Below are positions 37,701 through 51,400 of a stretch of 60,000 nucleotides of DNA, in pieces. Source of the stretch: Lingula anatina (lineage: Eukaryota > Brachiopoda > Lingulata > Lingulida > Lingulidae); the NCBI RefSeq assembly GCF_001039355.2, contig NW_019776002.1, positions 626,414 to 686,413 on the forward strand, read 5' to 3'. Below the pieces are notes generated by a model. It was not told the origin of the DNA, ran no database searches, and saw only the letters and a list, made by a program, of their open reading frames with translations. Each line of letters opens with the position of its first letter. The stretch's first letter is position 1. The translations under genes were made by a program, and so were the position numbers.

Positions 37701-40700
37701 AATGTACCTTGCAAACAATATGAAGTAGATTGATACCTAAATTTTTAATCAGACTCTAGCAAACATAAATCAGACATGGTTGACACTTGTCACAGCACAT
37801 TGAACTCAGGGTTTCCAGTTTTGAAAAATGCACGTTTTTGACTGATTCAGGACCAGTGTTATTTCTATGTTGACAGAACACTTGATTGATGTTGTAGTAT
37901 TTGTATGGCCTGTGAAAATGTCATGTATTGTTAATTTTATTAAAACTGACATCTTGTCATGTGGGTGGAGGCTGAGTCACTGTCAACCAGGCGTGGAACA
38001 TGGTGGGTAGAGAGGGAAAATAACTAGACATTTTCTGTCAAAATCCCATTATAACATTTTTTGGGCTGGTTATTTCACATTTTACCTAAAAAACCACTAC
38101 ATGTTCACCAGTTATTGTCAACAAAGAGGGATGAAAAATTTTGTACACTGACTGCCAGTAAATGTAATCAGCCATGGTGTCACGATAACAAAAGACCCAG
38201 TTTACCAGAAGTGTCAGTTCACGGAGGATGTCAGGGAGTGCAAAGTGCCCCCTCTAGATACCACCATGGACGGGAAAAGATAAGATTGTTTCTAGTAATT
38301 GAACATGTTACAAATTGCCTGGAGAAAAGAACACAAAAACTTCATGTATTGATTTTCAGGAGTACTGTCCCAGATGGCTTGAAGACAATATGGCATAGAT
38401 TGATATTTGTGTTGATTTGTTACTGGGTGGCATAGAGTTAGTTCACTGATGGATATCAGTTGCTGTCTCCTGGGACATCTTTGTCTTCTATACTAATAGC
38501 TCATGGTGTATCATTAGTGTGGTGTCTAAGTACCATGGCGTCCAGACTAGGTGCACCCACTGATAACTTAATGTGGTGTCTAAGTGTCATGGCGTCCAGA
38601 CTAGGTGCACCCACTGATAACTTAATGTGGTGTCTAAGTGTCATGGCGTCCAGACTAGGTGCACCCACTGATAACTTAATGTGGTGTCTAAGTGTCATGG
38701 TGTCCAGACTAGGTGCACCCTCTGATAACTTAATGTGGTGTCTAAGTGTCATGGTGTCCAGACTTAGGTTCACTTATAACATAATGAAATGTTAGTGTGG
38801 CATATATTTATCATTCTAAGTGGTCGCTATCACCACCTGCATAGTACAGGCATAACAAAGCACCAGGGGAATCACTTAGTATTCTCTTTGAAAAGGTAGG
38901 AGGTTTAAAAGCCATCATTGATAAGAGATAAAATGTGAATGATGGTATATACAGATGAAATCAATATCAGCTGAGAATTAGTGCCGAGTAGAAGACCAAC
39001 AAAGTGACACATATTAATATTTGCGTCCAAACTGTCTGTGTGTGTTATGTGATAATGCTGTTGTCGTGGAGAGGTAGTTCAATGGACAGGTGAGGTGGGA
39101 CAGGTAACAGGACAGACAGATCTGCCGCAGTTTGTCTTGGTAAACATTACATCAGACGGAATCCTCACTAAGGTCAACATTGTATCTGTTCTCAGGAAAT
39201 GAGAGGAATTCAAGACAGTGATTGGAATGAGATTATTTATAGGCTCAACAATGGAAAAACAAGGTGCTAAGTAATACTTGTGTAGTATTGCTGACACATA
39301 GGAGTCAGAGCAGGATGCTAATAGCTGTTTGATGAAGTGACAGAAGGGAGATGTCATTTTTAAAGTATATTGAATACTGAATCATTGCACAGAATAGGAA
39401 GTATCAAGAGTTGGAATAAATAACTTCAACTGTCTGGATGATATTTCAGTCAATTTAAAACCTTGGCAAGAATGGAACGTGAAAAGGAAATGGTATTTCT
39501 CCAGGCGGCTCTTTGTCTTCATTGAGATGCCATTTTAGCTTGAAGATTGTAAAACTTTCACAATTTTTTCAGCATATGCAAGCTACTTTATTGGACAGAA
39601 AGAATTCCTAGTCCATCCTGGGTAACATCTTGTTTACTGAGTGTTGCCATGACGATATCTGTATAAATTATGAAGTTGGTGTATGAAATGGGTTTATGAC
39701 ATGTTGTCTGAAAACCAAGTTTGCTGGGAAAGAACTTGTAAATGAATCTTCAGGGCAATTTAAACCAAGAAGATTTGGCACAGGGAACATGTGTGAACTG
39801 TGGACAGTGCTTGTAACATGGTACATTAAGAGGAAGAAGATAGTAAAAGTTTCCAGTTCCCCTCATTGTATTCACTGTTGTAGCTGTCGTCCAGGTCATG
39901 CTACAGTATAATATCATCCTCGGTATGCTGAACTGGAAGAACAAATTTTCTACAGTGAAGCAGAAGAAACGAACAACAGCAAAGCATGCCCAATTTGAAA
40001 CAGACCATTTTATTCGTCAATTGTTTTTACATCCATATACACACAAGCGGAATGCTTTTCATGTATGTATTTAATAGTTTGTCTGTCAGCCCCTTTTTTT
40101 TCTGTCAGAGAAGCAGAAATGATTTTTCACAAAATGTTGGGGAATAAAAAAGAAAAGTGGCTCCTCAAGGTGATATTATCAGGGTTTTAGCAGGGCAGAA
40201 GGCATTTTCTTAAAATGTGATGTGTGTCACAACGGAATAAGTTTTTGAATGTTTTTTTTTTCTACACTTTGACAGAAAGGTAGTTTTGTCTTTCTACTCG
40301 TTTTATTAAAAAACAGTAGTTAGCACAAAATATAATGAACCTGGAGAATATCTGCCATAGCTGTTATCACAGATACAACAAGTTTGATCCATTCTGTTGG
40401 CCTAATATCTAAAAACCGAGTGAATCATTTGGGGAAAGTGACCACAATAAAAGATGTATGTACATATGATGAAGACAACAAGAAAAAATTATAAACATAC
40501 ATTTTCTTTATGGACAGATTCCATTAGGAATCCATTTCATTCCATCCGAAGATGATAATATTTACTACATAGACTACATCCTATTCCTTATTGTTTCAGA
40601 GCCTGTCTGGGAGTCCCCCTGGTCTACCCCAGGATGTGCTGCCACCTGGACTACCTAAGGACCCCGAGATTATCAATGTGACCTTTCAGAAGGTCGGCGG

Positions 40701-43700
40701 CAGTATGGGGCTCAGTATTGTAGCAGCCAAGGTAAGTGCTCCTTATCAGACACACCACATACTGTGGGATGACACACAAAGACTGTCTGCTCCTCATCTT
40801 GATGTCAGTTTATTATTTTTTTTATTGCAAAATCCAGTGAACATGCCATGTAAACTTAAGGCGATGATTTGAAGAGAAGAGGGAGAGTGCAAAGATGATG
40901 TCATTTACAAAGAAACTAAAATAAAAAAGGAGACAACATTTGTGTCATCTCACAGCGGGCCCATGGTTTAATGTTTTTTTCATAATGGGCCGTATTACCA
41001 TGTACAACACTCTCTAACAGAAGATAACAGTTAACTGCTAACACGTGAAAGCTCAGGCTGAATACATCTAATTGCTGATCCCCAGTGTTTACTGACAGGT
41101 TCCCCCTATCTGATGTACTGACTTAACTTGTTCTAATGGCATCATGGCTATTGTGTGTGCTACCATCTAGAATACCTGAACCAGACATGCCTTTAAGAGG
41201 TATTTTTAATGGCAGAGTTATGTTTTAATGACACTGGGTGGAGTTGAAGTTCATTGGATTTATTCAACCTGAAAAGCATGTGGAACTTGCACATGTGAAA
41301 TGTTGGTTTATATCTTTATGTATGATTTATGAATTATGAGAGTGATAAGTTTGGACAGAAAAGGTATGAAATTGAATTAGTGTGTGTCAGCGTGATGCCC
41401 CCCTTTCACTCTGTTTATACTTATCTAAGTATTATTACAATTTTTTTGCTGTTTGGTGTCTGTATATGCCACAGCCTTGCTGTCTAAGGGTATTTTAAAG
41501 CCAACTAAAATGCAGTGCAATAACATTTTGCCTACTAAGTACCGCCATAGGTAATATTGTTCTCATGCGAGTACATTAGAAGTACGTAATTCTTAGAACA
41601 TGAATAGGGCTATATCACTTCTTTGGCTAAAACTTCGGAAATGTCACTGAATATCATATCTCCTTTGTGAGTTTCACAATTCCCAAACATGAAACCCCCG
41701 GAAAGATAATTTTCATAAGATTGTAATTAAAACAGGAAAAAAGTGCAGGTATATTGATTTGGTGTGGAATATTTATTACCAGGGAAAAGACTTGTTTGAC
41801 ATTATCTTAAACATTCAGCAGTTAATAAACTGTTGGATAGGTGAACAATCACTTGGCTTTGATTAAGGTAGCTCAAGTCTGGGGCTACTTTCAAATTTAA
41901 ATATGTAGAAAAAATTATTGAAAATGAGCTAGATATAATAAAAAATGAAAGCACGGAAATCTAGTGAACTAAAAAATCTAACCTAGTCATCTAAATGGCA
42001 TTCTAATGGTAATGGAGCAAAGAGAGAGTGATTTGTCATATAATGGCTCTTAGGAAATTCATCATTTAGCTCCTGGTGTAATATTTTATTACTTAAGATG
42101 ATGTAGATGGTTATCAGTCAGGGTATGAAGTGATTTAGCACAGGACTAGCTGTCACATTGTCCTGGTCCTCCTGTCAAGGTGAGAGTCCCCACTGTCAGT
42201 GATGAAGCCAGGAGATGAAGTGATCTTATTTCACTCAGGATACCACTGCGAGGGATGCAATTAGAATGCCAAGCTCTGGGGTTTTCTATTATGTCTATAT
42301 TTTACCCTTCTCTAGTTTCAGTCTAGATCTGAAATTCAGGAAAAATGTCTTTAAATTAAGTGCAAAATTTCAGATATTTTTCTTAAAATAAACCTTGTGA
42401 AGATAACCACATTAATTTAAGTCATTTGCAGCATTGTTATAGTCCTACTTTAACAATCAGGAGGAATCACCTCTGTAAACTTATCATACCTACTCCTTTG
42501 TGTAGTTTATTTCCCAACAGGTCAACTTGTTTGAATACTGCATTCCTCACCTATTTTATTTAGAGCTAATTTGCTGGATATGGGAATTCAAAAATATGCA
42601 AAAGATTAGGTGAGTTTAGGTATTTCTGACCAAGCTTATCGGGTTGATCTTCTTTCACCCTGCTCTGGGGTGTGTGTCTAAAGGGATATCTGTTAGTATG
42701 CCAGGCTGCATTGAACAAAACAGGGGCCACTGGGCCTTTGGTTGGGGCAACTGAGGCATGTGGTATTTGAGCTCAAGCTGAACTGGCCCAGTGTTCTATG
42801 GAAGATATCTGAAGATGGCCACAGCTCTGGGAAGGATGGGGCGGCCTTTTGTTAACTAGAGAAATGCACTTGAATAAAGGCCACCATCCTAGTATTATGG
42901 TGCCCTCAATCCCGTTCTGACCAATACCATTCCTATGGCCTAACTGTGCTGAAACCTTTTAACCATTTGAAAAGCAAAGCATATCTCAACTGATATCCCT
43001 GACTAACACATGGTGAGAGTATTGAGTCGGGAGTTTGGCTGACAAAGTAGGTAAGATGAGGTTTTAATTGGAGTGTTTAAACAGGTTATTCCACAGGGAT
43101 TGCGTATGTAGCTCTGATAACAAACTTGGAAAGGCATCATATCAAAACATGAGAGATTATTGTAGTTTTACATCCATGGTAATTTGTTTTCATCAGTTTA
43201 GCTAAAAGCAATGGATTGGGCTTCAGTCAGGTCATTTGATTAATGAACCAGTCAACTTAATTTTAGTCAACAGCTAAACCCAAGTTTTATGCATGTTCTG
43301 ATATAAATGTGCATTGCCACAGATCTAAATGTTAAAAAATTAATACTTTTTTGGATAGGCTTCCAAGTATTGCCCATGGTAGCATGTTTTTCTCTTTAAA
43401 ATGGGTCAGTTAGAGATTCTTATCAATTCATTTGTTAAAAAGTGTTAAAGAATAATTCAGCAGTTTGTCTTGGTTGACAACTACTTTCCTGATTAGTGGA
43501 GTAAATACCCAAGTTTGTTTGAAGAGGTATTTGTGGTGGTTTGTTCCACGCATTCTTCCAGCATGCCTGCAATGAATGCCCTCTATTGGGGAGCTGAAGC
43601 GTGTACACAAATAAGCTAGACGCTTGGGTCCTGATTAGCATAACAATGACCTGAGGGCGAGTTGTACGCTGTCAGACGTCGTAGGTGTACATGTCGCTGT

Positions 43701-45425
43701 GAAGACCTGTAGTAGCAAAGGTAGGAGAGGAAATTACTGCTGTCTCCATGTTGAGCTTATCAAGGATTACTACGTCTTCTTAATCATGATGTGATAAATT
43801 GATTTGTTTAACTGTCCTGTATTAAATATGTTATTTTTCAGTCTATTTGTTGTCACCTGTTCACCTGTGGTGTTCTAGGCAGGTATTGAGGTGCAGTGAG
43901 TATTAAGAGGACAATCAGCTGTTCTCTGCAGTCATTAGGCTGTGTTAAGTGTAACTAATCCTGTAGAAACAGGGAAGAAAAGGCTGACGTAATCACTGCT
44001 CTGGAGATTTCTCCCAGTTCATAGAACGTGAGGTCTAAGTGTGTTTTTGGAGGTTTTGCCTGCTGGGGAAGTGTTTCTCGTGTTTTCACACAATCTTTTA
44101 ACTTAACAAACTCCGCTGATGGCGTACTGGGTAAGGTAGCAGTTCTCCTGATGTGGAGAACGGACTACCTGGATGGTGTAGTAGGTAATGTCCCACACTC
44201 TTAAGGAGAACCTGTTGTGACCCAGTATATGTACCCTTACTCTAGGGACAGTAGATATATATAGATATTTCAATATTATTAAATCAACGCAGAATGGATT
44301 GCTTTTTGATCAATTTTTATCCAAAGATTAACTAGAGAGGATTATTCGCACTGTTTTTTTTTTCTCATGATATTTTGTTATTGAAGAAAGTTTTTTTTTC
44401 TCATGTCTTACCCACCACGCCCTTTAATAGCTGCGTGGGTATGTCTTTAAATATGTTGTGCACAAGTTAGAAATCTAAGCCCACTCAAGCTGCAGGTGTT
44501 AAAACCATATTTTATAAAAATGCAGATAACAAACATCTGCTGTTTGTAGTCAACCATTTTGGTGGAGCTCTAGTGAAACATTAGAACTCCAAGCTGCTAT
44601 GAAGTAAGGAGATTATGGATTAGATTTGGAGAAAGTGCCAAAGGCAAATTTGAGAAGAGGAGTATTGTATTCATGTGAAGTCACTCAAGGCATTTGGAGT
44701 GTTTTTTAAACATGCACTATTGCCGAGACATTTCTATGATTATAAATTGAAGTTGCCCATCTTATGAGCCTGACTGGAATCTTTTTGTTTGTGAAAAGTG
44801 GGTAGTCAGAGTTGAAAATGGGCAAGAATTTTTGGCTTTGTATGGTCTCACAATCAAACTGATAAGGTTGTGTACATAGTTTAGCCTGTCTATTGTGGTG
44901 TCTACAGAAAGGACCCTCTGGGGAAGCCTGGGTCTCACCCTTATCCAGGAGTTCATGACTTGGTGGTGGGAATAAAATAAGAAGGATATTTTGGCTTGTC
45001 ATATTCAAAGTACTTGGTAAATGGGTAAATGTATTGAGTCAAAAAATTTGTCTCTTCTGTCAAACCATTTGTCAGTGGTTATTGTGCACTTTTCTTCCCA
45101 TATTTTAAACCCAGTTGTCTGGATATGGCTGTCACATCACTGGTTGACGAGTTAGGTCATGTGATCAGTGGAGACGTGAACTGGTGTCCTGCAGTCAGGG
45201 AGAAATTGTGAGGTGAAGCTGATATAATTACGCTGCCAGCAGCATACCAAATGTCAAACCTGACACTCTGCCATTCCTTAATAAATGTTGTTTTGGAACA
45301 CATATTCTCCACTTAGTCTGAGATGTCTGCCAGTGCCCCACTGCCTCCTGACAGCATTTACATGGCAAAGTGAAATATCTTGTCATGACCGTAGCAAAAT
45401 ATTTTTTTATCCTGATAGGATTTGT

Positions 45426-45463
<38 letters not shown>

Positions 45464-48400
45464 CAGCTTCCCCAGTGGCAAATATCATTAGCATTCATCT
45501 GTTTTCTTTAGCTTTCTGTTCAAATTTTCCTGTGTTATCACTCCAACCCCTCGGCAGGAAAGGCTGGGGCTGAGTGAATAAGATTTTTATTTAGTGCTGT
45601 GAAGGAATCTATTACCGTGAGAGGTAGGTCAGTAGCAGCCACACAATACCTGCAGTGGGAGCCGTGAAACAACCATTCTTCTCACCTAATAAACCGTGAG
45701 GACAAACTTGACAAGTGAAAAACTACACACTGCCCTAGTGAGTGGGCAAATTGAATGCTCATAATAATTTAAATAGATTTTTCGAATTAAAAATTACAGC
45801 CTTTTATTTATTTCTTTAGTTTTGTAAATAAAAGCCAGTTGGTTAAAGCTGTAGTTATTCCTGTTAATTTGAAAAGGCTGTATTCAGTAGATTTGAGCTT
45901 TAAACTTGCACTGAGGTACAAATTGTCCCACTTTAAAGTGGCTTGTTTTTAAAATATTGTCATAGTTCACCAGTCCCATGTCTTTGTAATGAGTTAAATG
46001 GAAGTAAATATTGAGTTATAATTCCCATAGGTGTCTCCCCCAGTATGTGAGCCGTCCTAGTCCCCAGTGTGTATGTGTTAAAATGTTGATGAGAGTGAGG
46101 CAGGGGGGAGCCAGGGCACCACTTATATACTACCTTTTACACAACCATTTTAAATGGCAGCATAAATCAATTAAATGCAGCATTATATTCGAAGTTAAAA
46201 TGATTTTTACAGGCATGTTATTTGTAGAATGTTTTTTCCATTAACCGCTTTACTAACCTCTACCTCTGCAACTCTTTCATTAGTTGAGTGGGATGTTATA
46301 TGTAATTTTAATCATGCCATACTTTTGTAGTTGCTTGAAATTTAATTTTATTGTTAATATGCAATTTGTGTTTGGTGCTTTGCCCCCCTGCTGAGTGAAG
46401 TGTGGCCCCCGTGGGTGAGTGAGAGAGGGCAGGAGGAGCTATTTGTCAGTTTGAATCTCTGGATGAAAGTTTTGATCATTTCTTGTGAGCTGTTGCTAAT
46501 CCTGTTTTACTTGTTACATTAGGGCGAGGGGCAGAAAGATCGTGGAATTTACGTCAAGTCTGTGGTAACAGGAGGGGCGGCTGCTTTGGTAAGTGATATG
46601 TGACATGAAGGAGGACATTGACGTTATTGAGAAATAATGAAGTAATGTAAGATAATAAAAGAATGTGTTGATTATTAGGAAACATCTGAATAATTTACCT
46701 TGCATAATACATTTAATTTTAGTTTGCCCGGGTATGTTGAACAGTGCTTCTAGAAATGTTAAAATAATATTTTACACAAATTTGATGTACGACATCAGTG
46801 TTTTTGTTAAAGAAGTGGGCTGTTAAAAAACTTTGAATTATGTCATCAATGTTAATGGTTAAGCAAATAGGTTCCTTTTTATGTTGTTTGGTTGGTAAAT
46901 GGCATCTTAATTATTTTAAAATATTTGCAACAGCACCTGTCGCTGTTTGCTTAACTAACTTTCTAGATTTTTTTTATTTTCACCTTCCTTATCCTCAAGC
47001 AGTTATAATAATGTCAGATAAAAAATGTTCAGAATATTTGCACCAACATCTGTTGCTGTTTGCTGATTTTTCTTGATTTGTTTTCTTACCACTTTTCTGA
47101 AGCAGTTGTTACAATGTTAGTTAAAAGATGCAATGTATTCTTTTCTCCCCAGAATGGTCAGCTCCAGGCAGGTGACCAATTGTTGGAGGTGGACGGCAAA
47201 AGCCTGGTGGGACTCACACAGGAAAAGTAAGTCCAGGTTTAATGAGATATTTCAAGTCGACATTTTTTCATGATGCCGTTATCTTTCTGGTTTTACTCAA
47301 ACTTATTGTTAGGCCATTTTTGCATGTAGGACCTATCTCAGTGTCAACTTATGTTTTTTCTCATGCAACCAAGATAAGATTGAACGACCTCGGGTCTTTG
47401 AAGTCGTTGTTTTATTAGGAGGATTGCATGTTTTTTCCAGTAACCTGAGATAGTTGGAAATAGTATGATAAGATTCTATAAACTGTAGGAAGGGCACCAA
47501 AAACTGGTTTAGATTAGAATCAATTCACACTTTGTGAAATGTATTAAACAAATATCTGGAGATGTGATTTAGCTGAAAATAATTCCGTTCTTTGCTGCGT
47601 GGGTTTTCAAGAGGTTAGCTAAAGGTAACCGTGAGCCGTGCTGAGTTTGTTTTCAAGACAATAGTTAAAGATAGCTGTAAGCCTTGTTGGGTGGGTATAA
47701 GAAGGACTATTTGTTAAAGGTAACTGTGAACTATGCAGGGACAGTTTATCACAGAGGCTCAGAGGTAGTTAGCAGGCCTGATACACTGATATAGGGACTC
47801 TTGGGAGGAGATCTTTCTTTTATTACATTGTGGTCCAAAAATATGGTTTTCTATAAGTCAAAGATATTGATATCATTGTATTCATTTATGTTTCATTGAT
47901 GCAGTTAAAAGATCTGCTGTGTGGTGTTTTGACTCTTTTCATGACATTTTAGCTTTAGAACATAATGTAAGATATAGAGGATGGTTGACAACCAATCAGT
48001 CAGTCCTTTCCTGAACTGTTTGTGCAGATTATACAATACATGTAAACCAGTCCTGAGAGTAAACAGAGGATTTAGTGGCTTTGTATTCTTAAAAGACATA
48101 CATAAGAACTTCTAAGATGCAGTAGACCTTGAAATATTTACTGATTGTGGGAACTATTTTATTTACTCAAAAAGTAAAGCTTCCTGTGGGTGTAACAAGT
48201 CTTAACTAATCTCTTTGTCACTTAGTCCTGTTCACATTGCAGGTAGGACGACCTTTCTCACAGACTGGCATACATTTGATGATTTGATGCCTGTGATAAA
48301 TCTACCTGAGAAGGGTGGACTTAACTGTAGTGTGAATGCAACTTGAGAAATGTGACATTAGCCTGTAGTAGGCTATGGTGGCAATTAGATTTGCAATCGA

Positions 48401-51400
48401 CTTTGTGACTTTGTTATGAATTGCAAATTTGCTAAATCAATCCATACTGAAAGTGAAAGGTGTGATTTCCCAAGCATGACCTCTCTCAGACAGACTTTGT
48501 TCTGTTGACTTATTGATTTCACCTAAGTACGCAGGAAAAGAAAGCCATATTTGTCTCGAGCAGCTTTTTGTTGAAAAAATTGATCATCAGGTGCTTGCTT
48601 CCTGTTGTAGAGGACTGTGTCCATAATTAATGAAGAGCACAAAGACAGTTTAGTGACTGCCTGGTTATATGAGTTAATCCTGAAATTTTATCACACACAC
48701 TGTGTATTTAGTAGTTCTTTGTGTAATGTTTGCAAGGAAGGGGAACCTGACCTGTATTGTTGATATTAAAGATAGGGCATGTGTGTTAGCTTGTATACAG
48801 GGGCATTCAAGAACCAAGCTTTCATCGCGTCATATTTTTTTGTAAACTCATCAGATTGAAGTGAAAATTAACCAGTTGTGCCATAAATGTTGCAGAAGTT
48901 ATAATTATGAATGCTGTTGAATTTATTTACACAATGCTGTTATCAGTCTAAATGTTTTCACAATCTCTTTCAAAATCTCTACAGTATTGTATTCTCCTTA
49001 CTTGTAGAGCTGCAGAATTGATGACCAAAACTGGCCACACGGTGACCCTCCGAGTGGCCAAACAGGGTGCTATCTACCACGGTCTGGCCACCTTGCTGAG
49101 CCAGCCATCCCCAGTCATGCAGAGAGGTAAGATCTTCAGTCTCACACCCACACAACAACATGAGCTATGGGAGTTGTGTTCTGTAGGAATTTTCTTCCTT
49201 AATGGTCTTGTGAAATGAGTATTTTTGTACAAGGAAAAGTAATGTGTGCTAAAGTTGAAGTAAGCCTGATTATCATTCTGCGCAGTGCGTGTTCTTGTGA
49301 TGAAGGGTTATATTACAGGTGTCGTTTTCAATTTAATAAGTAGGCAGAATAAGAGAGTGTATACCGTCCTGCTTGTTTTCAATTACCACTAAGAAATAAT
49401 TGGTTGTGCGTGGAAGCTGAAGTTAGTCAGGATTGGCATTAAGGGTAACAAGTTACAAGTAGTGGCTGTAGTGCTTTAATTTCCAGATGGAAAATATTGG
49501 TGCTTTACCAGAGATTTAGAGCGATCTAAAGATTAAGATTTAGATCGACCTAACTCCCCGGGGTTTCACGCTAAATTGCAGTCAGCCGAGCGGGCACCAT
49601 AGTTAATTACCCCCTTACAGCTTTTAGTAGGCGGGACAGACGCTTAAGCTGGCCAAGCTGACAGTAATCTAGTGAGACTCCCCACAGGGATAGATCTATC
49701 TAAAAATCTATGGAAATGGGGTGTATTACTTCTTCAAAAAAAAAAAAAAAAAAAGTTTTTTTTTTTGATTACCAATAACCCAGTGTGTTTTTCACATTTC
49801 AGCTTCCCCTGCCAAGCGTGTCACTCCCCAGGGTGGGGGCAAGCCACGCCCAGTGAGTGAAGGCAGGTTTGATATGAATGGACCCAAAGATGGCAGCCCC
49901 ATGAGACAGGTGGCCCCTGATCAGAGAGATGGAGGACCCCCAGCACACATGGAACCCAGACCTCTCCACCAACAGGGCCAGTACAGGTCCTCACCAGCAC
50001 TTGCAAGTAGGTGGTCTCTTCTGTGGCCGTGCCACACCCCTAACCCTGCCCCCTGCTCTAACATGTGTACCAGAGAGAGAGATGCAGGGAGGAGACAGCG
50101 TGGGCGGAGAATCCTGTCACGACAGCCTTGTCTGCTGTTGACATAACAACAGCTGTATTGTGGATTTGTTTAGAACATGAAAAGTCAATGCCCAAATTTG
50201 TTTCATACAGTGAACACTGTACAAATTTAGTAAAAAAAATGTAAAACTATTTAAAACCCAGTATAAAACTGGTGAAGTGATCTGTCAGGGCCTGCCCGTT
50301 ACTTCCTCACCCTTGCATCTCTCTCTTGTCCTGACCTAATGGAACAACAGGGTCAGTTTAACCATGTCTTCCTCCCATCTTTCTGAGCAGAGCGCACCAG
50401 GTCCCTGTCTGTTCCGGACTACTTTGAACTGACCAGCGCACGGAGGTCGGGCACAGTCTCCGTTAACATGAAAGACATTGTCCGAGAAGCTGAACTTCGT
50501 GACATGCAGGCACGGAGGGACAATGAAGTGCTTCAGGGTCATCTCAATGATAGTATTAAGAAAAACAAGGCAAAAACTTTGCCAAGACCTTTACGTAAAC
50601 TCTCTGAAAAGAGTGACAGAAACAACAACTCTCAGAGGCCAGTCCGGAGACATTCTATTCACTCTGGCTCTATCAGCCCTAAGTTGTTGGATATTATACA
50701 ACAGGCTGAGCGTCGGGACGAGAAGGCTCGTATCTATAGTGACGTAGTAGAGGGAAGGTTTCACACAAGGAGCCTGTTCAGTAAAAGCCTTACTTCTCTC
50801 TATACTGAAGACAGTAAGTCCTTGAAGCCTGAGGTGTGCAATGTGCCAGTATAATTCATGTCACGCACAGTGTGTGCATGCTTTAGGTGCTTCTGGAAGT
50901 CTTAATAGTGACGGAATGGTAGATTTTGACATTAAGTCTTGTGTAAATATTCCATTTATATACAGTCATTTTATTTTTGATTTACACTACAATTGGCAAA
51001 TATCTGGATATTATGTTGGTTGTTTGTTTAGAGAGGAGGAGGTAAGTGCATGTTGTAATACTTTTATTCTGGTTTCCAAATGCTTTTTTTGGCAGTTAAT
51101 TGCAGTGCTAAAATGCTTCAGTTTTTATTTATGGCATAATACACCATGATAAAAGTATGATAATCACATTGTTTGTGTGTGTTTCAGATCAGCAGCAGTC
51201 CCGCGACAACTTGCACAATGCCTCCACAGGAAACATCAGAGACGCCCCCTATAGGCAGCCCATGCTGAACAGCCAGTCGCAGCAACAACTGCGCATGCAG
51301 GATCCTCCACACGACCCTTCTATGAGGTCACAGTCTGTCAGTAATTTGAAAAATGAGCCTCCACGCGACGACAGAATGCGTGGCATGTCAACAAGCACTC

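Noticed and set aside
38460-38795. Open frames with 18-residue repeats on both strands
   Set aside because: They are products of the 54 bp minisatellite in an intron; no homology and no splice signals.
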